Source of the DNA: Acanthosepion esculentum
Taxonomy: Eukaryota > Mollusca > Cephalopoda > Sepiida > Sepiidae
Direction of reading: 5' to 3'
DNA length: 64,000 nt
Assembly: GCA_964036315.1 (NCBI GenBank)
Contig: OZ038485.1
Location: forward strand, 103,301,593 to 103,365,592
The notes under the pieces are model-generated. The model searched no databases and was not told where the DNA came from. It saw nothing but the letters and a program-made list of their open reading frames with translations. Position numbers and translations under genes: made by a program. This document shows positions 54,385 to 64,000 of this stretch, piece after piece (the stretch's first letter is position 1; each line of letters starts with the position of its first letter).

Positions 54385-54720
54385 AATGAATATCTATGCA
54401 GATGATACCAGTTCATAGAAGCTCCAAAAATCTGGATGAGCAGAACCTGGCCCCTGATCTCCCCTCTAGCCTAGCTTTGGCGACGCAGTGTGGAGGGGGA
54501 GGACTGACTTGTAACATTCAATACTTCCAAAATCAAACTAGTAATGTTCCACCATCAACGAGCAAACCCCGCATTTTCATTTATCATGATGGATGGGTGG
54601 GTGTTCTCTCAAGGATACTCCTTGCCTTGAACGCCTATTAGGGTTCAAGCTCACCCCAGACCTCAAGTGGAACGCATATGTACAATTCATCGTTAAAGAT
54701 GCCGATAACAGATAGACAGA
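54385..54720 (+). pseudogene. CR1-type LINE RT motif C and thumb fragment
   Basis: A damaged ADDT with TSS-YRSSKNLDEQNLAPDL, then LTCNIQYFQNQTSNV, MDGCSLKDTP, CLERLLGFKLTPDLKWNAYVQFI, KDADN. This is the segment between the RT YADD box and the thumb. It joins in content, though not in position, with the copy at 50.93 kb, which begins at LKLIPD. Confidence 0.65.
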
Positions 54721-55300
54721 AACTAATTGGTATTTCTGGTCACACGCACACCCACACAACATTTAACGAACGGAATCACAATAAGCACAGAGACAGAAAG
54801 AAAAACAAACAAACATCGCTCGAGATTTAAAAAAAAAAAATTGGACTCATTGTGAGTCAATCTGATCTCGGCAATCTTAGCAGACAGCATCTTGTGTTCA
54901 TTCAGACAGAATAATTGACCAATCACATTCGGTGATCCGGTAGTTATTTCGGAAACAACTACAAAATGAATCTGCAACTGGAAAAGTCATACACAACGCC
55001 CCAGTGGACCCACTTGACACCACCGCGACTTAAAAAAAAAAAAACAATAAGTAAATAAAATAAAAATAAAATACTGCTGATCTTCTGTCAATTGCCATTC
55101 ACAGAAACTACCCACTATTCGATTGTTTTCCTTCCTCCTGAACGTGTGTACATGAACAAACCTCTCATTAGCACATGTTCTCTTTAACAGACATCCATAT
55201 TCAGATATGTGGAGGGAATTGGTCGGGTGCTCAACGGCCCCACGAATACACCCAGTCATGGAACTAATGGCGATTTTTTACGATGATGTTCACCCCTTTA
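54721..55300. other. No gene seen; spacer
   Basis: A-runs at 54828 and 55033. No classified element. Confidence 0.45.
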
Positions 55301-55304
55301 CAAG

Positions 55305-55465
55305 GCTTAAGAACCACTCTAAGCAAGGTGATAGTATGCCACTAAGACACAAGAGGCCAACCATAATTAGAAAAAAAAATGAGAAGCTTTTTAGAAGGAA
55401 CCGGAAACCCAATCCTAAACAAGAAACAAGGGTTAAACCTCTATACCTATTCAAAAGATCGGTTT
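55305..55465 (-). repeat. CR1 3'-UTR fragment
   Basis: ACCACTCTAAGCAAGGTGA, GCCACTAAGACACAAG, GAACCGGAAACCCAATCC, AAACAAGGGTTAAACC. The same block as at 8.4 and 52.7 kb. Confidence 0.55.
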
Positions 55466-57240
55466 TTCTATATCTACAGTTTTGTTTTCACATTCATTCT
55501 TAAAAAAACAAAAAAACACTGTTCTAAATTCTTAAGGTTAATAGAATATGTCACCACCCGAAATGGGAGACTCCTACATTCTACTTGCAAAAAAAAAAAA
55601 AAAAAAAAAAAAAATACGTTTTAACTCAACATACCGTAAGTTAAGACTTTTTATTTAATTTCCCCTACAAAGAAACTTCCATTGTTACAATTAGATTTAT
55701 CAGTTTCGCGACAACAAACTGATTATCCTTTAGTGCATGCCCGGTCACATGACCGCATTCAAAAATCTACAGTACATATGTGAATTATGTCTTTAATCTA
55801 CCTGTAATGAATATGTATACTATTACCTGGGTGGAGCCCAACCGAAAAACTAGAATTTTAAAATTAAGTTGATGAGAATTACTTAGCTTGCGGAAAAATA
55901 CCACGCTAGAGTAATAAGATTTAATTTAAAAATAATTTGTTCCTCTTTCCTGGGGGTAAAGAAAAATGTTATAAATAGGAAGAAAATTCTTATACTTATC
56001 TCTTAAATGTATGAATGTTATTAGATTTATTTTGTATCAGAATACTAGATTTCCTGTTTGAAGAAGGCAAACTTGAATTTCCCGTATTTTTTATGATGTC
56101 GAATGGAGGGACGTTAAAAGAATCTTTATATTTTTTAAAATTTTTACCTAGCTTCAACTTCGGTGCTGTTTGCGCATAAATATGGCGTTCACTTCCCCCT
56201 CCCCCTCTTCTCTACTTTCCGTCTTTCTTTTCCCTTATCCTCTCTTTTTTCTTTCCCCATCCTCTGCTCTTTCTCTCCTCGCCTTATATTTCCTCTTTCT
56301 TCCACCTCCTTCCTTTCTTTTCCATCAATGAGTTTGTCGTTAGATAACTGGCACGTAAATATTTACAGAGATCGGTCGCCTAGTTACAGGATAATGATCC
56401 AGCAGATACTACCGATTAGGGAGTTAGATCCTCACCGTGTGCTCCTATTTCTAGAGCATAAAATCAACGCTTGTAATTATTCTTGCAACTGCTCTTATTT
56501 AAGGCATGATACTAAATATATTTTTTATACACTCAAACTGTAACTGTGTGCAAAATGTTTTAAGTAAATTGTAATCTTGTGAAGGAGTCTAATATGCTAT
56601 GCTTCGATTATATATAAATTATCGAAGATGTAGCATACCTAAGGATGATAATGGGTATGTCCCCCATTCACACAAATGCAGTAGTAAATACTGCATGTTG
56701 GTCTAGAGTTGAAGATTCCTCTCCAGCTGTGCTGGTCAAACTCTCTGCCTCTAGGCAGAGAGGATCCCCAGACGAGGCTATGTCGAAGGGCTGAGAAACA
56801 GCTACCCGACTCCGTTTTATACGGGGTCTACGAGGAATTTTTGGCCGAGCCTACTGACTTGGATACCCCACATTAAATTCGGCCTTGTGCCACATCTGAC
56901 CGCGTGGGGCAGTTGGTAGTTATCCTAGAGTTGGAGATTCATTGTGGAATTCATTTAACTCACTTCCAGCAGTTGACTACTACTTCTACGCGCCGCTGGC
57001 GAATCTTATATACGTTGTTCTTGTCCTAAGTATTATCATCCATTCCCAACCGTCGTGTGATTATTCTAGTCAGTAACCTCCCCCAGGTTACAACAGATGT
57101 ATAAGCAAAGAATTTCAAATTAAGATGAGAACAGTAATTCGAAACATTAGCATACTGACAATTACTCATCTCAGAAATGAAATACTAAATTATGAAAAGC
57201 GATACAAATCCGCCATCATAATTATCTGAGATTGAATACA
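55466..57240. other. No gene seen; spacer
   Basis: An A-run at 55589-55613. The pyrimidine-rich open frame 56163-56543 (126 codons) shows no domain. TTCGGCCTTGTGCCACAT at 56878 also occurs near 22260. Confidence 0.4.
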
Positions 57241-57244
57241 AAAA

Positions 57245-57480
57245 GATCCAAACGCACACCACTAATGTCCTTAGTGGATATTTGAGTTAGTTATCTAGTG
57301 GTCATAAGTTCAATCCCAGGATCACGGAGTGAAGCTCCGATTCAGCAATAACTGACATCACAAAAGGGACAAGATATCACAATCAGTGGACACCTGATTA
57401 TGACCAGAGTGTACTTGGTCGAAACGAAACATTGTGTCTATAACATCTATATGCCAACTGAGACGAAAACAATAGTTTGA
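57245..57480 (+). mobile_element. tRNA-like head plus hammerhead-like tail
   Basis: TTAGTTATCTAGTGG (A-box-like) and ATAAGTTCAATCCCAGG (B-box-like) at 57287-57320, then about 70 bases, then GGACAC, CTGATTA, GACCA-loop-TGGTC, GAAAC, and GTGTC (57388-57438), with GACAC/GTGTC able to pair as stem I. The core has G8 changed to T and the stem III region is too long. Same layout as the 35.4 kb unit. Confidence 0.4.
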
Positions 57481-57879
57481 AATAATATAATCAATTCAAA
57501 TTAGTTTACATCATACAATAAATAACGTCGTTAGGGACAAATTTAAATTAAGTTGACGTTAAAAAAAGTAACATCTTTTAAGAAAAATAATCTTCATTTT
57601 ATTATCAAGACTCCTGTGAATACATCTCCGCGAAGGTTCGAGTAGGGACAGATAAGTTGATCATTGAATTTTATTTGTTGATATTAATACACTATCTCTT
57701 CGAATTGAGCAACATTATTACAAGTATTGTTTGCCTTTATTGCGTTATTTTCCAGAAATATCCCAGTCGATCATTTTTGTGGTGAAACAGTTTTTTGGGG
57801 GAGTGCATATATATGGTGGCTGTCGTCTCGGTTTCGAGTGTCACCACCTACTTCAGTTTCACGTTTTCTCCTCTTTCCT
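57481..57879. other. No gene seen; spacer
   Basis: A+T-rich, then the 3' end of the LINE below. Confidence 0.5.
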
Positions 57880-58563
57880 TCCTTATTTCAAGTTGTATGC
57901 ATCCGTAGATGACTTTTCAAACCCGCTAAACTGCGGCAAGTTTTACCACAGACTGGACATTGTCGATCGTTTTGGTTCACATGAATGTTATTTTGCGGAA
58001 CAGAAGGTTGGACATGTTTGCGTAGATGACTTTTGAGACCCGAAAGTGAGAGAGAGTTTCCCCACATAGATCCCAATTGACGTGGTGACCTTGTGGAGCT
58101 GGTGCTGGACCTTGTTCACCCTTACGAACTGATCGTTTGAAAGCAGCATACTGGACACGGCTATATTCAAAGGATTCTATACCATCATGAATCAGTTTGC
58201 GCCACCGACTTCTATCCAGTGCCATTGTCTCCCATTGATCCACCGATATGCTAGATTGCCACAGACAACATTTTACAAAGTCTTTAAATCTTTTCTTAGG
58301 TTTCGATGCATTACTTTTGTCTTTCATCATTTCGCTGTAAAACAGTTGCTTTGGAAGACGACTGTCATCCATTCGAACGACATGAAAGACAACCATCAAA
58401 GACAACTTTTCATAACCATTGATTCAATGCTTGTTAGTCTGGCTTTCTCTAATACTTTTGTATCGGAGATATAGGACTGCCATCCAATACAAAGCAACGG
58501 GCATCATTGATGGAAGAGCTCTTAGTTGGTGCTTACACAGCGTCCACCTTTCACTTGCATTTT
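57880..58563 (-). pseudogene. Zinc-finger LINE, C-terminal part
   Basis: Minus strand: SYISDTKVLEKARL, TSIESMVMK, HVVRMDDSRLPKQLFYSEM, KKRFKDFVKCCL, WETMALDRSRWRKLIHDGIESFE, KRSVRKGEQGPAP, then a first degenerate finger (LSLSGLKSHLRKH) and a second clean one, CPVCGKTCRSLAGLKSHLRMH. The two fingers close the ORF. It is the continuation of 59280-61260, separated by the nested CR1. Confidence 0.8.
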
Positions 58564-59279
58564 TTTAAAGCTTTTCACCCCAAGCAAGGATGGAAGCCAC
58601 TAGCACGCAAGGGGTTACAGAAGGTTTGGAGGAAGAGCAGATAGGAGTGGTAAAGGAGAGGATGTGGAGAAAGATGGTGGATCGATCAAGGCAAGGGGGT
58701 TACAGAAGATTTGGAGCGAGAGCAGATAGGAATGAAAGGTGAAAGGATGTGGAGAAGGGAAGTGGATAGATCAAGGCAACTGGAGATGTCGATTGACGTT
58801 ACACTAAAATAGTTGGAGATTGTATTTGTCAGGGAAACAGGAATAAGGAAGGGAGTTCCACAGGCGAGATGTGCGAGACATGAAGCTATTGGAGTAGAAG
58901 AGACGTCTACATCTAACAGTTTCAACGGTTAAGGGGTGGGTGCCAGCCTCGTAGGACGTTTAAATTCATGAGGCCTAGAAACCAGCGAAAGCAGCTCATC
59001 GGAGCAATTACCGTGAAAGTATTTGTAAAAAAGACAGAGCGAGGCAACGTCGAGTCTGTGAGAGAACGACTGCAGACGAGATGACAGATCAGGGCCAATT
59101 ACATTGCATATCCGTCTCTGGATCTTATCAAGAACCCTGAGGCAAACAGCAGGGGCTCCAGACCATATATGGCAGCAATACTCCATGCAAGGGCGAATGG
59201 TCGATTTATAGATTTGGGGGATCGATTCCGGGGAGAAAAATCTCCTGGCTCGGCACACAAGAGAGTCGTCAAAACGCAT
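58564..59279 (-). mobile_element. CR1 3' end nested in the zinc-finger LINE
   Basis: CRARRFFSPESIPQIYKSTIRPCMEYC, HIWSGAPAVCLRV, LDKIQRRICNVIG, LFYKYFHGNCSDELL, RPHEFKRPTRLAP on the minus strand, then a 3' UTR and TTGCTTGGGGTGAAAAGC plus an A/T tail at 58564. It lies in the same orientation as its host and interrupts it between ACVLTTLL and the WTLCKHQLRA block. One of the cleanest CR1 C-termini here. Confidence 0.8.
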
Positions 59280-61260
59280 GCTTTATACATCATAACATTT
59301 GTTTGCAGCTTGATTCCATGCTGAGACCAAACACATTTTTCAAGACCTGAAAAAGATCCAGATGCTTTTTCAATACGCAAAGAGATCTCTTTGTCAAGAC
59401 TGTATCCCTCAGAAAGCGCGTTGCCAATATATACAAAAGAACGCACTACGTCTAGCTCAAAGTATATAGCTGGTTCTATGTAGGGCAATCCAAATGTTGG
59501 GTCGTGCATAACAACTGTCTTTTTCAGATTGATCTCTAAGCCGAAAAATGTACATGCATGCGCGAAACGTTTCATAAAACGTTGCATTTCATCTTCAGAA
59601 TGTGTAACGATATCACAATCATCTGCGTATATCAGCTTCCTCACCAAAGAGGACGAAACCTTTGTGTGTGCCAACATTCTACGCATATTATATACCTTAC
59701 CAGACGTTCGATATCTGATGTAGCTACCATCCGGATTTCCACAGAAAGCCACATAAAAGACGAAATAAATGGTAAAGAGTGTGGGTGCAGAAATGTCAAC
59801 CTGTTTGACCCCATTATCAACAGGTATTTCTTCCGAGAGAGTTTCATTGAAACTAGCTTTCATCCCTTCATAAAGATATCGAATCAAACCCACAAAGTTC
59901 TCGGGACAGCCCAACTTCAATAAAATCTTCCAGGGCGTGGATCTATTCACGGTATCAAACGATTTTGCCAAATCAATGAAACAGTTATATAATAGAAGGT
60001 TCTGCTCTCTGCCTTTCTTTCATTTGCCGAGCACTGAAAATCATGTCTACTGCGCCACGACTTGCGCGAAAACCGCACTGCGATTCGGGAAGTATGTTAT
60101 TGACAATCATATCAATTAATCTATTCAAGATGATCCTCGAAAAGACTTTTCCAACAATAGACAAAGGTATGCCTCTAGAATTCCCGCAATCTGACTTTGA
60201 TCCTTTCTGATGCAGTGTCACAATTATTGCATCTCTCCAGTCTTGAGGTGCCTCACTTCCCCACGCATCGTGGATGACCAGCTCCAAAAGATCGATCATC
60301 TTGTCGTCGCCATACTTAAGAATTTCTGCCGATAAGCCATCCATTCCAGGCGCTTTGTTGTTGTTCATTTGGTCACAGAGACCTTTATCTTGTCCCAAGG
60401 TACTTCATCAAAAGAGATAATCGGTTCACGTTGCTCAATGAGATCCAGCCCAGATTCATCAACAATTGCACGGCGATTCAGATGTTCAGTGTTGTGTTCA
60501 CACCAACGTGTCTGAATATCTTCAGGTTGAGTTAAAATGGTATTACCATCTTTTCATTTAAGAGGAGCAAATGTTGACTGTTGTGGTCCATACAGCTCTT
60601 TCATAATTTGGTAAAACAATTTTGAGTTTTTCGTGTCTGCTGCCAGCTGTGCTTCTTCTACCTTCCTAAGACACCACTTGATTTGAATTTTGCGCATGCG
60701 CTTTTGTGCTGCACTTTGGAATTCTTTATGTGCTTTAACAGCACCCTCTTTTGCATGACTGGAAAGATTTGATGACAAGGTGTTCTGGAAGAGATGACGT
60801 TTCATTTCACGAAGTGCCTCAATTTCCTCAATTATTGGCGAACCAATCCTCGCACTTCCTGTTGTGAATTCTAAAGGTGTCACGTGCAGCAGAAAGCACT
60901 TTAAGTTTAAAATCCTCCCACGTATTTGCTTCATCAAGTTCAATAGAGTTAATGGCATTGGTAAAGATAGATCGTTTCAAAAGAATGCAATTTTGATACA
61001 ACCAGAAGTTTTGAGCATGATACATGGTATGTCTGGCTTTTGGGTGAATTTTGAGCGCCAATTTGGCTCTTACAAAACAGTGATCAGTCCAACAATCAGC
61101 ACCTCTCATGGTTCGGACACTGTGGAGATCTTGGCGATCATGACGACGAACAGTGATATAATCTATCATATGCCAGCGTTTCGAACGTGGGTGCTACCCT
61201 TCTATTTGTCTTTCTGTCGAAACCACGTGTTTCCGATTACAAGATTATGCTCGTTTTATA
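59280..61260 (-). pseudogene. Zinc-finger LINE, EN end to RT thumb (best-preserved RT)
   Basis: Minus strand, in order: NLVIGNTWFRQKDK, WHMIDYITVRRHDRQDL, GADCWTDHCFVRAKL (endonuclease end with the DH motif), AHKEFQSAAQKRMRKIQ, KLFYQIMKELYGPQQST, DGNTILTQPEDIQTRWCEH, KAPGMDGLSAEILKYGDD (RT motif 1), QDWRDAIIVTLHQKGSKSDC, GIPLSIVGKVFSRIILNRL, CGFRASRGAVDMIFSARQM, KSFDTVNR (motif A Asp), NGVKQ..APTLF (motif B, GC changed), IYADDCDIVTHS (motif C intact), INLKKTVVMH, VVRSFVYIGNALSEG. Few frame breaks. 5'-truncated within the endonuclease. Confidence 0.85.
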
Positions 61261-61301
61261 TATAATCATAAAAACAAAAAGCCTGTCAGGTGACCAAAGA
61301 T

Positions 61302-61304
61302 AAA

Positions 61305-61334
<30 letters not shown>
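61302..61334. repeat. (AAT)n microsatellite
   Basis: About ten AAT units with A-rich edges. Confidence 0.95.
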
Positions 61335-61336
<2 letters not shown>

Positions 61337-62010
61337 CTATTGAAGAAAATGAGAAAACAAACAAACTACAAAGAAAAGACCAATAAGTAGATACCTACCT
61401 AAACAGTAATATATCGTGCTTTACGACTAAATTACCAAAGTAGCGCAAATAGGCTTCCCAGTATCACGACAGGGACAAATTTCGGACCGATACTTAAGTT
61501 TCATGCTACCTCGATCGATCGATCGAGACAGACATTCCATAGTCTTATCAACGATTGATATATTTAGGAATGTATAACGTGGTCTACTTAAATATACAAA
61601 AAAAAGATAAAATTATATATAATATAACGCCAAAATCTTTCTAAGATCATGCAAAAGATGCAAAAATTATTTTTGGTGTGAATTTACCAAAAGAGTAGAT
61701 GTTATACATAACTTCTTTTGAATTAGTGTTGACTTTATCACAAAATTCAGGTATCGGCACTTGAGGTAACCTTCTGCGAATATTGAATAGAACATTTTTA
61801 TTGGTGGGAAGATAAGCTATTCACATTCCTATTCTGTAAGTACTGATGTCCTCAAGAAATGTCTTAAACACTTTCTTCACTGAACGTGTATATATTTCTA
61901 CATTACCTAACCAGGAATTGAATAATCCAAATAAGCTTTGCCACGGCTTTTAATCGTGAGATCAGTTTTTTTTTTTTTTTTAAACATTAAATCTAATAGT
62001 TGTTCTTTAA
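61335..62010. other. No gene seen; spacer
   Basis: Contains the palindromic CGATCGATCGATCG near 61514 and a T-run at 61966. Confidence 0.45.
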
Positions 62011-62013
62011 TAA

Positions 62014-62105
62014 GGCTTACAGCCAGATCACGTTGAAACATACGATCACGGAAGTAAAGCAACGTTAAGCCTGTTCAGTACCTAGATAGGTGACCGTGTG
62101 TAGTC
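62014..62105 (+). pseudogene. 5S rRNA-like sequence
   Basis: GGCTTACAGCCAGATCACG, TTGAAACA, ACGATCACGGAAGTAAAGC, AACGTTAAGCCTG, TCAGTACCTAGATAGGTGACC follow 5S rRNA from base 1 to about base 90, with a deletion of about 12 bases and substitutions in the internal control region. The 3' end (GGTGCTGTAAGC) is lost. It retains the 5' half better than the 15 kb SINE head and has no tRNA-like part attached, so it is either a 5S pseudogene or a 3'-truncated SINE. Confidence 0.75.
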
Positions 62106-62490
62106 ACTCACATCATAACAGAAATAGCCTCATGTTCACAGGAAATAAAAACATACGTCGCAGAAAATAAAACAGACATAATAGTGATAGTATAGTAAAT
62201 TGTACATTCATAACATACAATTTATTTTTTGCGTACTGGTGTGTATTTTTAGTTACAAATATTTCATGATTGCATGTGATAAATCAAAGTCACTCCGTAT
62301 TATTCCGCGCTATGTCAGAGACAGAAAGAAGTTAGACACGTGTTGACTGCCCCAAGGTTTTTAGTGAAAAGGATGAATTCAACGTTTTTTGGTGGGAAGT
62401 CTGTATTTCCGGCAGGAACATTTTTTGTTGTATGCTGGGAGAACTTTCTTATTTTTATATTTTTTTTGCTTAATTTATTTTAAACAACGT
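62106..62490. other. No gene seen; spacer
   Basis: A+T-rich, unassigned. Confidence 0.5.
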
Positions 62491-62494
62491 TTTT

Positions 62495-63400
62495 ATGTTA
62501 TTTGTGTTAAGGCAAGGATGTGTTTTCTCCCCCGACCTGTTCAACGTAAACAGTGAGGCAATTCTGAAAGAATTGGAAACTCTACCGGAATTTAGCATTG
62601 GCGACAACAATCTTAACATAAGATACACAGATGACACCGTACTGAGAGACACAGAAAAGAAATTACAAAATCTCCTACAGAAGGTAGCGACGGAGAGTGA
62701 GAAGAAGGGAGTAAGAATAAACTACAAGAAGACAGAATGCATGGTCATCAGTAAAAGGATGAGCTCGAAATACGATTTGCAGGTCGGGAACACTAGAATC
62801 AAGCAGACGCGGAAGTTTATATATCTGGGAACCGTTTTGACAGAGAACGGTAAGTGCGACACTGAGATCTGTAGACGTATTGGGATGGCCAAGGACGTAC
62901 TAGGAGGATTTCTTTGGTAACAAAGAAAAGAATACTGAGCTGTTACGTGACATCTGTCCTTTACGGCAGCGAATGTTGGACGATTTCCTCAAAGATAAAG
63001 AGACTCGAGGCGACGGAGATGTGGTTCTACAGAAGGATGCTAAGGATATCATGGACCGAGCGTGTGAGCAACAATGATGTCTTAGAGAGGATGCAAACCA
63101 GGAGGAGGCTTATACTTAACTTCAGGAAGAGGCAGCTGAAGTTTCTGAGACACATAATGAGGTAGGAGGGGCTGGAGAATCTGATACTCACGAGTCAAAT
63201 AGAGGGAAAGTGAAACAAGGGAAAACAACGCATGATATACCTAGTATCCTTAAGCAAGTGGATGACAGAACGTGGTCTGGGGGTGGCAAATGGAAGGAAC
63301 TTGCAGTGAACTGAAAGGGATAGGAGGTGAAGCACCATGATGGCCTGCGCCCTGAAAGGACATGGCACATAATAAATAATAATAATAATAATGTCCCTCT
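62495..63400 (+). pseudogene. RTE-type LINE, RT palm to 3' end
   Basis: LRQGCVFSPDLFNVNSEAILKELETL (motif B), NLNIRYTDDTVLRD (motif C with YTDD for YADD, both Asp kept), GVRINYKKTECMVISKRM, QTRKFIYLGTVLTENGKCDTEI, RRIGMAKDVL, one frameshift, then ILSCYVTSVLYGSECWTIS, FYRRMLRISWTERVSN, RQLKFLRHIMR and, past a stop, ENLILTSQIEG, KQRMIYLVSLSKWM. 5'-truncated at motif B; ends GGACATGGCACATAATAAAT plus (AAT)n, a plausible 3' tail. The best RTE reading frame in the window. Confidence 0.85.
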
Positions 63401-63575
63401 GTAAGGTGCTGTAAGTTTGGATGTGCGGGTGGTGTAATGGATAATGGCTCTGAATTGTTAATCAGAGAGCAGGGTTTCAATCCCAGTTGAATTCTTTATA
63501 TTCACTTACGCGCAAATACCCTTGGAAACTTATGATCCAACCTCTTCTTCCTCCAACTATGGGTAAGATGCTTTG
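63401..63575 (+). mobile_element. 5S/tRNA composite SINE, 5'-truncated
   Basis: AAGGTGCTGTAAGTTTGG (last bases of 5S), GGGTGGTGTAATGGATAATGG (A box), CTCTGA..TCAGAG able to form an anticodon-like stem, GGGTTTCAATCCC (B box), TATATTCACTTACGCGC, ATACCCTTGGAAAC and AACTATGGGTAAG. The tRNA-like part is the best of all copies. It sits right after the RTE tail. Confidence 0.8.
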
Positions 63576-64000
63576 AAAACAAACTTGTGTTCTGCTGCGT
63601 TCAGTTGGTTTACAGAGCCATAAATCAGAAAAATTCGCAATATACTATGTGACTCACGTTAGATAATATCAAAATAGACTTTAAACTTAATGTTACACTG
63701 ATGCATCAGAGAATTAACCAGGAAGATGAACTAGCTACCAGGTGCAAATCCACGCTTTACAGGATGTCATTGTTCCTCCCGACATATCGACAGGTGGTCG
63801 ACTCAGACGCACTTGGGATGTGCACACGTAAAACGGCCGATGAAAGGAGGATATATAAGCACCCACCCGAGAGGAATAGTGACACTTTCTTACACCCTCG
63901 TGAAAAGAATCTGTGTTAGGAAAAAAAAACCCACCAAAGCAACTCAACTATTTGCCGATGTTAATTGAAGTTAAATAAACAATGATTTTACGCATGGGAC
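63576..64000. other. No gene seen; spacer
   Basis: The open frame 63701-63919 has no recognised motif. Confidence 0.45.

Noticed and set aside
56163..56543. 126-codon open frame
   Set aside because: First half is a pyrimidine-rich stretch; no domain, no homologue recognised, no splice or promoter context.
56740..56850. Hammerhead-like reading of the AGACGAGGC..GAGAAACAGC region
   Set aside because: Stem II does not pair and the order of core strands is not met.
57888..58076. Small zinc-finger gene
   Set aside because: The fingers are the C-terminal tail of a LINE ORF that continues upstream with RT-linked motifs; a relic of the same tail is at 24.55 kb.
62014..62105. Functional 5S rRNA gene
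   Set aside because: Internal deletion, changed control region and missing 3' end.

Overview
This window looks like non-coding, repeat-packed nuclear DNA from an animal, most probably a cephalopod mollusc (octopus or squid type). The grounds are high A+T, many (TA)n, (CA)n, (AG)n and (CATA)n microsatellites, fossil CR1-, RTE- and Penelope-type retroelements, mariner-type DNA transposons, and SINEs with tRNA-Lys-like, tRNA-Arg-like and 5S-rRNA-like heads (tRNA-Lys- and tRNA-Arg-related SINEs are known from octopus and squid). The species call is inference. I found no convincing host protein-coding gene, no intact tRNA or rRNA gene, and nothing bacterial. The long open frames at 12.3-12.8, 18.8-20.0, 27.3-28.5 and 46.8-47.5 kb come from tandem repeats.

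Layout. 0-9 kb: 3' ends of RTE and CR1 LINEs, several SINE copies, an internally deleted mariner (6.2 kb) and an LTR-like promoter repeat (6.93-7.6 kb). 10.08-12.18 kb: a Penelope-like element (motif-A DFYPS, YRDD box, GIY-YIG endonuclease) between direct repeats that carry a hammerhead-ribozyme-like motif. 12.35-12.8 kb: GA-rich minisatellite. 13.5-17 kb: CR1 end, a mariner deletion derivative, a 5S/tRNA composite SINE, a foldback mariner with two inverted 5' ends, and a palindromic MITE. 18.8-20 kb: degenerate homopurine array. 20.6-21.1 kb: inverted pair of a hammerhead-core-like repeat. 22-27 kb: RTE fragments and hairpins. 27.3-28.7 kb: (AG)n/AAGTGTGG satellite. 29.7-31.4 kb: long-TIR transposon derivative, a near-perfect 108-bp-arm palindrome and a second MITE copy. 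32-42 kb: nested CR1 pieces, two hammerhead-bearing repeats (35.2-35.5 kb), a nearly full mariner-type transposon (35.7-37.2 kb), the longest CR1 RT (37.7-39.7 kb) and a head-to-head SINE pair (40.3-40.9 kb). 42.8-50.2 kb: second LTR-like repeat, RTE with EN and RT remnants, SINE pair, mariner pieces, 34-bp minisatellite, and hairpin repeats with hammerhead-like arms. 50.9-55.5 kb: CR1 fragments. 57.2-61.3 kb: a tRNA-like/hammerhead-like repeat and the best-preserved LINE, with a C-terminal zinc-finger tail, split by a nested CR1. 62-63.6 kb: a 5S-rRNA-like sequence, an RTE RT segment and another 5S/tRNA SINE.

The most notable theme is that hammerhead-core-like sequences (CTGANGA, stem, GAAAC, short loop, NTH) recur in at least six unrelated-looking repeat contexts: Penelope terminal repeats, tRNA-headed SINE-like units and inverted hairpins. 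Type I hammerheads are established features of Penelope-like elements and retrozymes. The co-occurrence with tRNA-like heads here is the candidate under-described system. All structure calls were made by eye, without folding or homology searches.
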